From a virus, in the IMG/VR virus record IMGVR_UViG_3300025889_000183, positions 1-48,860 of that record: a stretch of 48,860 nt of DNA; one strand, given 5' to 3'. Position numbers and translations under genes: made by a program. Positions 24,436-31,915 of this stretch are shown here, piece by piece (within the stretch, counting starts at the first letter, position 1; each line of letters begins with the position of its first letter). Below the pieces are notes generated by a model. The model was given only the letters and a program-made list of their open reading frames with translations. It was not told where the DNA came from and ran no database searches.

Positions 24436-24550
24436 AAAGAATATATCCAACCTCTGTTACAGGGGATCTCATTGCTACGGAATGGGTAAAAGAAGGTGTA
24501 ATAATTTAAACCATAAATGCGAATGTGACTGTCATAAAACTATAAATTAA
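24410..24550 (+). CDS. 46-aa Cys-rich protein
   Basis: It overlaps the previous gene by 26 bases. Cysteines at 16, 22, 30, 37, 39 and 41 end in a KCECDCH cluster. The same CxCxCH ending occurs in the small protein at 40269-40445, so this is a recurring family within the virus. Metal binding is likely; the function is unknown. Confidence 0.5.
   Translation: MSEFLIQYKKNISNLCYRGSHCYGMGKRRCNNLNHKCECDCHKTIN
24541..24550 (+). promoter_or_regulatory. TATA box for the gene at 24570
   Basis: TATAAATTAA is centred 25 bases before the ATG and overlaps the previous stop codon. Confidence 0.5.
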
Positions 24551-24569
24551 ACTAGGATAATTATCAATT

Positions 24570-24929
24570 ATGGGAAATTGTAAAAACTGTGGAAAAGAGA
24601 TCACATGGAAAACCCCCTATACAAAAGGAGACGGACCATTAAACCTTGATCTCACTCCACACAGATGCAAGAAAGAACCCCAATTATCACAAAATCAATC
24701 ATTATTTGACAATGTGAAATGGGAAAAGATACCAGAAGATGAAAAGACCGAAGATATGAAAGAGCTCGTATTGGGATTAAAACTGATGCGAAAACTTGCT
24801 TATGAAGATGCCAAAGATATGCACCCAGATATGCCAGAGAATAGCAACACGTTCGGACAGATAGTAAACGCTGGGGTATCACATCTGATCAATCTTGCAA
24901 AGGTAAAAGCATTAAAGGTGAAAAAATGA
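24570..24929 (+). CDS. 119-aa protein with N-terminal zinc motif
   Basis: The N-terminus has CKNCGKEITW, then a HRC about 28 residues later. A GPLNLD/GLKLDI stretch and PHxC/HRC ending make it similar to the start of the protein at 27271-27531. The C-terminal half is an acidic then basic helix. Operon leader with its own TATA box; probably early. The role is unknown. Confidence 0.6.
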   Translation: MGNCKNCGKEITWKTPYTKGDGPLNLDLTPHRCKKEPQLSQNQSLFDNVKWEKIPEDEKTEDMKELVLGLKLMRKLAYEDAKDMHPDMPENSNTFGQIVNAGVSHLINLAKVKALKVKK

Positions 24930-25141
24930 CAAACCCACCTATTTTTTCTATAATCAAATATAAGAGATATGAATACAACGGACTGGTAACTGATATTATG
25001 AAAAACCTAGAAACAGCCATAGGAGATCCTGATGATAAGATAGAAATAGCACGAATGATGGCTAGGGAATATATCACAAATCAGGCTTACGAACACTTGG
25101 AGGAACTTGACTGGATTAAATTCAATGAGGGATATGAGTAA
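24926..25141 (+). CDS. 71-aa unknown protein
   Basis: It overlaps the previous gene by ATGA. A charged, mostly helical protein without cysteines (KMLETAIGDPDDKIEIARMM-like pattern). No family is recognised. The tight overlap on both sides supports real coding. Confidence 0.5.
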   Translation: MTNPPIFSIIKYKRYEYNGLVTDIMKNLETAIGDPDDKIEIARMMAREYITNQAYEHLEELDWIKFNEGYE

Positions 25142-25250
25142 GTTTGACTGTATCATGCTGGGTATAGCGTCTTTCTTTAGTTCTGCCATAATTTTCTATT
25201 CTATTAATGAGTGTCCTATAACCATTGAAAGTGTGATTGGTGTTTGTTAA
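25134..25250 (+). CDS. 38-aa single-span membrane peptide
   Basis: Overlapping start within the previous gene. A hydrophobic segment, MLGIASFFSSAIIFYSI, spans residues of about 8-24, flanked by cysteines. It may be a membrane-targeted virus peptide; the function is unknown. Confidence 0.45.
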   Translation: MSKFDCIMLGIASFFSSAIIFYSINECPITIESVIGVC

Positions 25251-25579
25251 AGTCACAGGAAATAATGAAATCCCTATCCAAACTATATGATGAAAGATGT
25301 TTCGTTACACATCAACCGTTCAAGATAAAGGGTTTTGTCTTGCATCATTTATGGTACATAGAGGGGGATGTAATCAGAAAGAACTATCCAAAAGGAGTGA
25401 AAGGTAGGGAACAATATATTATTGATTTAGAGCCATTAGTCAGAGAACAGCCATTCAGATTTATCCTAATTACAAACGGAATACATACCAAATTGGACCA
25501 TGTAAGGAATGGAGTCAGTAGGTTAAAAAGAGCTAACCAATACAGATTTATTGTGGCGTTACTATTGACAAGGAAATGA
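25244..25579 (+). CDS. HNH-like protein (tentative)
   Basis: A 111-residue protein starting at TTG 25244 or ATG 25265. The RCFVTHQPF, FVLHHLWY and later H-x-x-L-D-H stretches resemble the beta-hairpin and His-His part of HNH nucleases, but the canonical asparagine is not evident and there is no CxxC knuckle. It could be a small DNA nuclease or an unrelated early protein. Confidence 0.4.
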   Translation: MLKSQEIMKSLSKLYDERCFVTHQPFKIKGFVLHHLWYIEGDVIRKNYPKGVKGREQYIIDLEPLVREQPFRFILITNGIHTKLDHVRNGVSRLKRANQYRFIVALLLTRK

Positions 25580-25890
25580 ATATTAGATTAAAGCGACAGA
25601 TGGAAGATATTGAAAAACAAGGTATAGAATCTGTCAAATATAAAAAAATTTATCATGGAAAATATGACGCAGAAAGTTCCACAGATATATATCAATACGG
25701 TTCTTGTTATGGTAAAATATTATTTTATTGTAAAAAACATGATTTTGTTACTGATAATCGATATGGATGTAAACCACAATGTAAAAAAATAAAAATTCGT
25801 GTTTTAGAAGATGAGTTGGAGAAGATAACTAATAGTGGTGATTCAATACCAATAAGTTTAATAAAGAAAATATTAACGAGGGAAATATGA
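25576..25890 (+). CDS. 104-aa Cys-containing protein
   Basis: ATGA overlap with the previous gene. The middle has YGSCYGKILFYCKKHDFVTD and GCKPQCKK, giving a C-C-H-C-C set that may bind zinc, followed by a helical tail. This resembles stretches in phage proteins that mark the start of HNH or recombination endonuclease VII-like domains, but the nuclease part is absent. Confidence 0.5.
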   Translation: MNIRLKRQMEDIEKQGIESVKYKKIYHGKYDAESSTDIYQYGSCYGKILFYCKKHDFVTDNRYGCKPQCKKIKIRVLEDELEKITNSGDSIPISLIKKILTREI

Positions 25891-26033
25891 GTTTCAGAGG
25901 TAAACCAAATTATAGTAAACCTAAATGTTTTGCTTGTGGTAATCCTCAATGTATGAAAGTTGAATTATCGGAAACAGAGCATCATTGGCTTTGTGATTAT
26001 CATTTAACAATACACCTTAGGAGTAATAAATGA
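25887..26033 (+). CDS. 48-aa zinc-finger miniprotein
   Basis: CFACGNPQC at about residue 14 and HHWLCDYH at about 32 make a plausible zinc site. ATGA overlaps at both ends. The function is unknown. Confidence 0.55.
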   Translation: MSFRGKPNYSKPKCFACGNPQCMKVELSETEHHWLCDYHLTIHLRSNK

Positions 26034-26167
26034 GCCTTATAGAGTTTTTTCCGAAACCATTATTAACCATAATCTATTCATGCTCGACTTGCGGAAAAAG
26101 AATTAATAAGGACTCATTATACTGTCAATCATGTCAAATACAACACGTACAACCACAAGAACTATAA
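26030..26167 (+). CDS. 45-aa zinc-ribbon miniprotein
   Basis: Two knuckles, CSTCG and CQSC, 14 residues apart. It overlaps the next gene by 37 bases in a different frame, so one of the two starts may be wrong. Confidence 0.45.
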   Translation: MSLIEFFPKPLLTIIYSCSTCGKRINKDSLYCQSCQIQHVQPQEL

Positions 26168-26385
26168 ACTGCAAGACTTGTGGAATTGAAACAATCAACA
26201 AGGTTTTCTGTTCCCAGAGATGTAATACTGTAAGACCTCATAATTTTGAAACAGAATCATATTGTCCTCATTGTGCCAAATGGAAGCCAAAATCCCTAAG
26301 ATGTAATGAATGTAATAAGAGATTAAGAAACAAGGCCAGATATACCAAAAACAAGAATCCTGATAGGTGGAGTAAGGCATATTGA
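26131..26385 (+). CDS. 84-aa double zinc-ribbon protein
   Basis: Four Cys pairs are visible: CKTC, CSQRC, CPHC and CNEC, enough for two zinc sites. The C-terminus is basic and aromatic. This looks like a small RNA- or DNA-binding protein. The next gene overlaps by TTGA. Confidence 0.6.
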   Translation: MSNTTRTTTRTINCKTCGIETINKVFCSQRCNTVRPHNFETESYCPHCAKWKPKSLRCNECNKRLRNKARYTKNKNPDRWSKAY

Positions 26386-26576
26386 GTTGTAAAAATAAAT
26401 GCTTGGGAATAACAGGCGGTAAGGGGTTGCATTATGAGGAATACGGCTACTGTAAGACCTGTATGAGATGGTTTGAAAAGCCTACTCCCCTTAGATGTTC
26501 CTGTTGTGGCTACCTAATAAGACAGAATACACGCTTTTCCAGGTCAACTCATAAAAAGATAGTCAAAAGAATTTAA
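26382..26576 (+). CDS. 64-aa zinc-ribbon protein
   Basis: TTG start overlapping the previous stop. Knuckles CKNKC, CKTC and CSCC, followed by a basic tail (RSTHKKIVKRI). Last gene before the AT-rich non-coding region. Confidence 0.55.
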   Translation: MSCKNKCLGITGGKGLHYEEYGYCKTCMRWFEKPTPLRCSCCGYLIRQNTRFSRSTHKKIVKRI

Positions 26577-26708
26577 AAAACCATGAGAGAGAGTGTAAAA
26601 TAAAAAAAATAAAATAAAAAAATTTTTTTAAAAAGTTATTTATTTATTATTTATTTTATTATTATTTTTAGAAAAACATTTTTATATTACTCTCTCTCTC
26701 ACTCTCTC
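26577..26708. other. AT-rich intergenic region with inverted repeat; candidate origin
   Basis: A stretch of about 130 bases with no gene. Its core (about 26598-26690) is almost pure A and T with A-tracts followed by T-tracts. It is flanked by CATGAGAGAGAGTG at 26582-26595 and its near inverse CACTCTCTCATG at 26700-26711, inside a longer CT run. Such easily melted DNA between inverted repeats is typical of replication origins. It also holds the promoter for the gene at 26709. No initiator gene was recognised. Confidence 0.4.
26681..26689 (+). promoter_or_regulatory. TATA box for the gene at 26709
   Basis: TTTATATTA is centred 24 bases before the ATG; a CT-only tract fills the space to the start. 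Confidence 0.5.
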
Positions 26709-26918
26709 ATGAACATAAATAATGAACCTACAACAAAAGCCAGAGGACAAATTTTTTGTAATCTAGTAGTGACCTCTGGCTCGATTAAGAGGGGTGTATT
26801 GATAAACAGAATGAATGTATCTGAACACACCTTTGCATCAGAGTATAAGACTTGGTTAGACATATATCCAAACATCAAATATAATATGAAAACAAGGGAG
26901 TTTATAAATTCACCATGA
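26709..26918 (+). CDS. 69-aa possible helix-turn-helix protein
   Basis: The segment ITSGSIKRGVLINRMNVSEHT-like (residues of about 22-45) followed by a wing-like strand resembles a small HTH domain, with R-G-V-L-I-N as helix 2 and S-E-H-T as the recognition turn. It lies directly next to the candidate origin, so an initiator or regulator acting on that region is conceivable. Evidence is by eye only. Confidence 0.5.
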   Translation: MNINNEPTTKARGQIFCNLVVTSGSIKRGVLINRMNVSEHTFASEYKTWLDIYPNIKYNMKTREFINSP

Positions 26919-27271
26919 CCGAAGATGAGTATATAGGATCTGCTGGAAGTTATGATATAGAGATAACCAGTACTGATATTAACAAATCATACTGTGGTAA
27001 TTGTAAGAAGAATCAGCATTGTATTCATGGTACAAAAAAAGAGAAAGATTCTGATGAGATACCGCCTGTAATAATGTTAAAAGATAAATGTAATAATGAT
27101 ATTTGTGAGTGTAAATGCAGGCGTTTCTATTCAGCCAAAAACGGAAAACTAAGAAGATTGGGAACAATAGATGATACTGATCCTTTAGAGGGTTTTAATA
27201 TGAATCAAAAACGTGAAAAGATAGATGATATAATAGATATATTAAATAATACAATAAGGAAAAAGGATTAA
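26915..27271 (+). CDS. 118-aa zinc-ribbon protein
   Basis: It overlaps the previous gene by ATGA. Cysteine sets CGNCKKNQHC and CNNDICECKC form a likely zinc site around a CIHG/H turn, then an acidic linker and a helical C-terminus. Overlaps the next start (TAATG). The function is unknown. Confidence 0.6.
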   Translation: MTEDEYIGSAGSYDIEITSTDINKSYCGNCKKNQHCIHGTKKEKDSDEIPPVIMLKDKCNNDICECKCRRFYSAKNGKLRRLGTIDDTDPLEGFNMNQKREKIDDIIDILNNTIRKKD

Positions 27272-27531
27272 TGCCAACCTGTAAATTCTGCAACCAGGAT
27301 AATCTTGAATGGTATCAGGACCAGCAGGATAAATGGCATCTAGGGTTAAAACTGGATATTAACAATTATCGACCTCATAAATGCAGTCCACCACAAACCA
27401 AAGAAGTTGACAATAATAAACGGAATTGGGTGGACTTTGAGTGTGAAAAATGTGGATGTATTGTCAAGCAAAACCTCAAATTAGTCAAATCTAAAGAGTT
27501 AAATTTATGTTGTGATTGTCAGAGAATATGA
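27271..27531 (+). CDS. 86-aa double zinc-knuckle protein
   Basis: CKFCNQDNLEW at the start, a HKC at about residue 35, then CEKCGC and CCDC near the end. The N-terminal half resembles 24570-24929. Probably two zinc sites; a small nucleic acid-binding protein is inferred. Confidence 0.6.
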   Translation: MPTCKFCNQDNLEWYQDQQDKWHLGLKLDINNYRPHKCSPPQTKEVDNNKRNWVDFECEKCGCIVKQNLKLVKSKELNLCCDCQRI

Positions 27532-28943
27532 TAAAATCATTATCTAAAGAACAGCAGGAAAGACTGGACAAACATTGTATTGAGTTTAGGGAAAAAATAC
27601 TAAACAATAACAAACAGATTACTTTTGATGAGGCAAAAGAAGCTATTGATTATCTTTATAAATTTACAGGACAAACTAACAAACCATTTATTATAATAAT
27701 GAATTCGTTTTTGGAATCACAGTTGGCAGCAAATCATTGTGCGTTAATCAACTTGTCTTTAGGTGGGAGTCAAGTGGAGAGTCAAGTGAGGAGTCAAGTG
27801 GAGAATCAAGTGGAGAATCAAGTGGGGAGTCAAGTGAGGAGTCAAGTGGAGAATCAAGTGTGGAAGCAAGTGTGGAAGCAAGTGTGGAGTCAAGTGGGGA
27901 GTCAAGTGAGGAGTCAAGTGGGGAATCAAGTGTGGGATCAAGTGTGGAAGCAAGTGTGGAGTCAAGTGGGGAGTCAAGTGAGGAGTCAAGTGAGGAGTCA
28001 AGTGTGGGATCAAGTGAGGAGTCAAGTGGAGAATCAAGTGGGGAGTCAAGTGAGGAGTCAAGTGAGGAGTCAAGTGAGGAGTCAAGTGAGGAGTCAAGTG
28101 GGGAATCAAGTGGAGAATCAAGTGGAGAATCAAGTGGAGAATCAAGTGGAGAGTCAAGTGTGGAGTCAAGTGGGGAATCAAGTGTGGGATCAAGTGAGGA
28201 GTCAAGTGGAGAATCAAGTGGAGAATCAAGTGGAGAATCAAGTGGAGAATCAAGTGGAGAATCAAGTGGAGAGTCAAGTGTGGAGTCAAGAAAAAGTATT
28301 TTTCGGGCAGTATTACTTTGGGTTATTTTATGAATCATTTTGGCTTACATTTTATAATTTCTGGAATGATGAAAAAATAATAAATAATGACTTCATTACA
28401 AAATGGACAGAACATCTAATGAAAGGAATATTTAATATTATAATTCTGGAAAACTTTGTAATAATAACAAGACTTCCCAAACATATTAAAAGAGACGATT
28501 CAGGCAGATTACACTCTTTAGAAACAACTGCAATTTATGAGCAGAATTATATTCATGGTGTATATTTTGAGCCTGAATTATGGTTGAAAGTTTCAAAAAG
28601 ACAACTAGCCCCTAAAGAAGTCATGCAGATGAAAAATATAGAGCAAAGACGTATAGCAATAAATCATTATGGGTGGGATGAAATATTTGATTATTTTGAC
28701 AAAAAATTGATAAATAAAAGCAATAGAAATTCAAAAGCAGAGTTGTATCGGGTTAAAGGTCTTGCAGATGGAATAGAGATAAACATTGTAAAATATGTGG
28801 ATCCAAGTACAGGAAGAATGTATGTCTCACAGGTTCCAGATGTTGATGACTATAATAAGGAAATTTTATCCGCAGATCACGCTATGGCGTGGAAAAGTTA
28901 TATGAGTTTATCGGAATATCAAAGTTTAAATGTAGAGGCATAA
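27528..28943 (+). CDS. DUF6745-like protein with 43 tetrapeptide repeats
   Basis: The ATG at 27528 overlaps the previous stop. The N-terminal 80 residues are helical; residues of about 81-252 are 43 tandem tetrapeptides of the form xQVx (SQVE, NQVE, SQVR, NQVW, KQVW). The C-terminal domain has FFGQYYFGLFYESFWLTFYNFW, then RLPKHIKRDDSGRLHS and later GWDEIFDYF, the order seen in bacterial DUF6745 proteins, which often carry the same xQVx repeats. That family has no known function. The repeats are made by a 12-bp array, so length should vary between strains. Confidence 0.65.
   Translation: MIKSLSKEQQERLDKHCIEFREKILNNNKQITFDEAKEAIDYLYKFTGQTNKPFIIIMNSFLESQLAANHCALINLSLGGSQVESQVRSQVENQVENQVGSQVRSQVENQVWKQVWKQVWSQVGSQVRSQVGNQVWDQVWKQVWSQVGSQVRSQVRSQVWDQVRSQVENQVGSQVRSQVRSQVRSQVRSQVGNQVENQVENQVENQVESQVWSQVGNQVWDQVRSQVENQVENQVENQVENQVENQVESQVWSQEKVFFGQYYFGLFYESFWLTFYNFWNDEKIINNDFITKWTEHLMKGIFNIIILENFVIITRLPKHIKRDDSGRLHSLETTAIYEQNYIHGVYFEPELWLKVSKRQLAPKEVMQMKNIEQRRIAINHYGWDEIFDYFDKKLINKSNRNSKAELYRVKGLADGIEINIVKYVDPSTGRMYVSQVPDVDDYNKEILSADHAMAWKSYMSLSEYQSLNVEA
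27768..28283 (+). repeat. 12-bp tandem repeat array (43 units) inside a gene
   Basis: Core TCAAGTGxxGA repeats in phase with the reading frame. Changes fall at the first and last codon of each unit while CAA GTG (Gln-Val) stays fixed. The array has no stop codon in several other frames, which creates long spurious ORFs on both strands. Confidence 0.9.
28925..28931 (+). promoter_or_regulatory. Early-type promoter for the 28954 operon
   Basis: TTTAAAT is centred 26 bases before the ATG, inside the end of the repeat protein gene. Confidence 0.45.
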
Positions 28944-28953
28944 TTATACAAAC

Positions 28954-29307
28954 ATGGAAAAATTCATTAGACACGGCGACAGAAATCTAAGACGAATAGA
29001 CACAATAGGAATCAACGACATTCCATCTGACCTAAAACCATCAAATCATAAAATAGTAGGAATTGGAGAATCCACACATAGACATAAAATAAGCGGTCAA
29101 TGTGTAGTATATGATATGGAAAAGCCTAGAGAATATAAGGTAGATGGTAGATCGATTCTTGTAGATCAGTTCGTTGAAATCCTAGAGCCTGCAACAATCC
29201 AACATGAGGAGCATAAGGAAATTCCAATAGAGGTAGGAAAATATGCAATCATTCCAGAGAGGGAAATCGATATATTAGAACAAAAAATAAAGACGGTGTT
29301 AGATTGA
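28954..29307 (+). CDS. 117-aa unknown protein
   Basis: A soluble protein with a beta-rich middle (CVVYDMEKPREYKVDGRSILVDQFVEI-like) and acidic end, no cysteine motif. Leads an operon with a promoter box 26 bases upstream. The family is not recognised. Confidence 0.55.
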   Translation: MEKFIRHGDRNLRRIDTIGINDIPSDLKPSNHKIVGIGESTHRHKISGQCVVYDMEKPREYKVDGRSILVDQFVEILEPATIQHEEHKEIPIEVGKYAIIPEREIDILEQKIKTVLD

Positions 29308-29465
29308 CTCTGGATAACTCTTTCTCTTCAAACGACTGGCGAACCTCAGATAAGCAGAGGGAAATGATTAATGATAAGTTGGATAAGATGAGCAAGAAAG
29401 AAGCTGGATTATTAATAAGACTTATACAGGCTATTTTTGACGATAGACCGAGTAATAGGAATTGA
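29304..29465 (+). CDS. 53-aa helical miniprotein
   Basis: TTG start in the previous TGA. A charged helix (KQREMINDKLDKMSKKEAGLL) and a RLIQAIFDDRPSN tail. Overlaps the next gene (TTGA). The function is unknown. Confidence 0.5.
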   Translation: MTLDNSFSSNDWRTSDKQREMINDKLDKMSKKEAGLLIRLIQAIFDDRPSNRN

Positions 29466-29878
29466 AATTCTACAACAGGGAAGAGACACAGCATCATCTT
29501 AAAGTATGTCTGGCAATAGAAAAACATCTTATCTCAAAAGGATTAATGCCTAGACGGGAGTGGTATCTTGTACTTGATCAGGAAGATAGGATAGTAGGAC
29601 TTCCCAGATTCGAAATTACAGAAGCACAAAAACTAAGGCGTGAAAAATACCGTTGTCCTGATCTCATGTGGTGGAATAATGGATTATGGATATTAGAAGT
29701 CGATGGCTATGTGCATTATATCAAATCTGAAAAAACAAACGACAGAAACGAAATCTATCATAACAACAACTGTAAATTTATCGTGATTGAAACATTTGAA
29801 TTATTAGAGGGAAAGACCAAAGTAAGCAACAGATCAATCGAAAGCATTTTAAGGGAAGTGGATGAGAAAATATCATGA
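29462..29878 (+). CDS. PD-(D/E)XK nuclease, DUF559/Vsr-like
   Basis: A 138-residue protein with TTG start. The middle has YRCPDLMWWNNGLWILEVDGYVH, which fits the P-D ... E-x-D-G core of DUF559/very-short-patch-repair-like endonucleases, followed by NDRNEIYHNNNCKFIVI, the usual strand after it. These enzymes nick or cut DNA. In the early region it could process replication intermediates or host DNA. Assignment is by motif. Confidence 0.6.
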   Translation: MKFYNREETQHHLKVCLAIEKHLISKGLMPRREWYLVLDQEDRIVGLPRFEITEAQKLRREKYRCPDLMWWNNGLWILEVDGYVHYIKSEKTNDRNEIYHNNNCKFIVIETFELLEGKTKVSNRSIESILREVDEKIS

Positions 29879-30117
29879 ACTTTTGTAAGGGAGAGTGCGA
29901 GGGCAAAATGGTAAGGCAGATAAAAACAAAGGATTCATCAATGTATGCTCTAGGATATAAGAACTGCAAACAGTGTGGCGGGTTTCTTAAAACCAGTGTT
30001 ATTTTTTGTGAGTGCTGCGGTACAAAGTTAAGAGTAAAGCCAAAGACAAAAAGGGAAAAAGAGGTTTATGAAAGATGTATGAAAAACTTATCTAGTAGTA
30101 AAATAGAGGGTATATAG
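29875..30117 (+). CDS. 80-aa double zinc-knuckle protein
   Basis: CKGEC and C-x-x-C pairs CKQCGG and CECCGTKL with a basic C-terminal helix. ATGA and TAGTGA overlaps on both sides. Likely a small nucleic acid-binding protein. Confidence 0.6.
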   Translation: MNFCKGECEGKMVRQIKTKDSSMYALGYKNCKQCGGFLKTSVIFCECCGTKLRVKPKTKREKEVYERCMKNLSSSKIEGI

Positions 30118-30938
30118 TGAAGTCATCCAAATCGGCATATATCGTAAGCGACATCCATGACGGATCTATAATGGCAGTATGTTCACCTAATCCAATCAAT
30201 TCAGATTTAAAGACAGAATACAAACCAAATTCTCTACAAAAGGAATTATACCGAATATGGCTAGAATCAATAGACGCATTAGAGCAAAAGCCAAATATCT
30301 GTGTAATCAATGGAGAGCCGATAGACGGGGGAAACCCAAAACAGCAGGGAAATCAATCATGGAGTACGAATCTATCTGATCAGGCCAATGATTCTATCAA
30401 ACTATTAAAAAAGATACCAGCAAAGGAATTTCTATTTGTAAAGGGTTCAGGTTATCATATTCAGATTCAGGGTACAAGCATAGAGCAATTTATAGCCGAA
30501 AGAATGAACGCAGTAAAGTATGGAATTTTTGAGGGTATGCAGGAAAGTAACGCAGATTATTGGGCTAACGTAGAGATTAACGGTAAGATATTTTCATTCA
30601 CTCATCATATTCCCTATGCCAAGTTTTTCGCATATAGGGCAACACCGCTAGGTAAGGAGATGGCGTTAATGGCTTTAGATAAGGGAAGAAGTTTAAAGTA
30701 TGATGTTATAGTCAGAAGCCATGTACATTATTTTATGCAGATTAGATCAGCCCATACCCACGCTTTTACTACAGGAGCATGGAAATATCCTGATGGTCAC
30801 CTGACAAGGGGTGGAATGGGTGGCATATTCCCAGATATTGGGGGTGTTGAGGTAATTGTAGAATCAAACGGGGAAATATTAATCAAACCACACATCACAG
30901 AGTTAAAGGTAAAGCCAAAGGTGTATAATGTAAAATGA
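30117..30938 (+). CDS. Metallophosphoesterase (calcineurin-like)
   Basis: A 273-residue enzyme with GTG start. The metal-site blocks appear in order: VSDIHDGS (D-x-H), INGEPIDGG (usually N-G-D-x-x-D; here the first Asp is Glu), FVKGSGYH (in place of GNH), FTHHIPY, and RSHVHYF (G-H-x-H-like). The altered third block is unusual and might change the substrate. Relatives include phage phosphatases and nucleases of the SbcD/Mre11 type. A role in nucleic acid turnover is inferred from the early position. Confidence 0.75.
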   Translation: MKSSKSAYIVSDIHDGSIMAVCSPNPINSDLKTEYKPNSLQKELYRIWLESIDALEQKPNICVINGEPIDGGNPKQQGNQSWSTNLSDQANDSIKLLKKIPAKEFLFVKGSGYHIQIQGTSIEQFIAERMNAVKYGIFEGMQESNADYWANVEINGKIFSFTHHIPYAKFFAYRATPLGKEMALMALDKGRSLKYDVIVRSHVHYFMQIRSAHTHAFTTGAWKYPDGHLTRGGMGGIFPDIGGVEVIVESNGEILIKPHITELKVKPKVYNVK

Positions 30939-31177
30939 GAAAATCAGTACAAGTATCAATACCTAGACATATTCAACCTCAAAGAAAAATTTCATTAGAA
31001 GACCGTATAATGGTTATTGCAAAAACACCAATGACTGCAGATGAGATAGTGAAAAAGATAAATTCCAAATCATCAAATATACGAGGATTATTATCAAATA
31101 TGTGTAGGGATGGAAGATTAGAAATATCCAGATGTGAACACTGTAAAATAGGTACAATGTATAAGGTGAAAAAATGA
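30935..31177 (+). CDS. 80-aa winged-helix regulator-like protein
   Basis: It overlaps the phosphoesterase gene by ATGA. Residues of about 30-65 (MTADEIVKKINSKSSNIRGL, then MCRDGRLEIS) match a winged helix: helix 2, recognition helix and wing. CEHC near the end may bind metal. Probably a viral transcription regulator. Confidence 0.6.
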   Translation: MRKSVQVSIPRHIQPQRKISLEDRIMVIAKTPMTADEIVKKINSKSSNIRGLLSNMCRDGRLEISRCEHCKIGTMYKVKK

Positions 31178-31422
31178 TTAACTACGAACCAATAGAACTA
31201 AAGTTTGTCATAGACGACCATGACGAGGATGAAAAATATTCATGTGTTCATGGTGAATATACGGACCATGATGGAAGCATAGTTATCAACCTATTCCAGA
31301 TGAACCCACAGCAAACAATAGATGTAATAATTCACGAGGTACTACATAAGGTTATAAACGAAACAGGCGTAAAGACAACAGAGGAAGCAGATCACTTTAT
31401 AATCCCTCACCTAATGAGTTAA
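31174..31422 (+). CDS. 82-aa protein with HExxH zinc-protease motif
   Basis: It overlaps the previous gene by ATGA. IIHEVLHKVINE at about residue 53 is an HExxH metallopeptidase-type motif on a helix, with a later H in FIIPH as possible third ligand. The domain is very small for a protease; phage proteins of this size with HExxH are known but uncharacterised. Confidence 0.55.
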   Translation: MINYEPIELKFVIDDHDEDEKYSCVHGEYTDHDGSIVINLFQMNPQQTIDVIIHEVLHKVINETGVKTTEEADHFIIPHLMS

Positions 31423-31464
31423 AAAACTATAACATTATAGTCAAAAACTATACATTTCAAACAC

Positions 31465-31474
31465 TTAAATTAAA
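31465..31474 (+). promoter_or_regulatory. Early-type promoter for the 31494 operon
   Basis: TTAAATTAAA is centred 25 bases before the ATG in a 70-base gap between operons. Confidence 0.55.
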
Positions 31475-31493
31475 CCATAACAATCCTATAATC

Positions 31494-31832
31494 ATGAATT
31501 TACAAGAAATTCCAATTTGGACAGAAGAAAAATTAAGACAGTTAAAACCAAATACTAAATTCCAAACTCAATATCAAGATATTGTCACAGTTAGAAAAAT
31601 AATTAATGATTCGTGGGGTTGGAAAGGATCACATAATAATGATTTTCAACAATCTTTAGAATATAATTTTGGTGAGATTAACATCATTATCAAAACACAA
31701 TTAATTAGAGATAATCAAATTCATAACTTTGATTGTGAGTTTGCAACAGGCAGACATTGTAATTGTTGGTGTGGAGAAAAATATCATGGTATGATGGGGG
31801 TAGGTGCTAAAGTTAAGGAGATTAAATCATGA
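31494..31832 (+). CDS. 112-aa unknown protein with HxxCxxWCG motif
   Basis: It ends with a GRHCNCWCGEKYHG cluster that could bind metal. The N-terminal part has aromatic and Asn/Gln-rich strands. It leads an operon from a clear TATA box. No family recognised. Confidence 0.55.
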   Translation: MNLQEIPIWTEEKLRQLKPNTKFQTQYQDIVTVRKIINDSWGWKGSHNNDFQQSLEYNFGEINIIIKTQLIRDNQIHNFDCEFATGRHCNCWCGEKYHGMMGVGAKVKEIKS

Positions 31833-31915
31833 AATGTATAAAATGTTCAAGACAATACAAGACAGGAGAAGAACTAGAAGCACATGAAATATCTTGTTAT
31901 GAGGTGGAAATATGA
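31829..31915 (+). CDS. 28-aa C2HC zinc-finger peptide
   Basis: CIKC, then H about 12 residues on and a C five residues later (AHEISC) make a single C2HC finger. ATGA overlaps on both sides support translation. Confidence 0.5.
   Translation: MKCIKCSRQYKTGEELEAHEISCYEVEI

Noticed and set aside
27768-28283. CRISPR-like array
   Set aside because: Units are 12 bases in direct succession with no unique spacers, and they are in frame with a gene.
27737-28338. Long ORFs in other frames and on the minus strand across the repeat array (ESSGESS-type, LDSPLDS-type, HLTPHL-type)
   Set aside because: A 12-bp unit without stop codons opens several frames by construction. Only the frame with the xQVx repeat continues into a well-formed domain on both sides.
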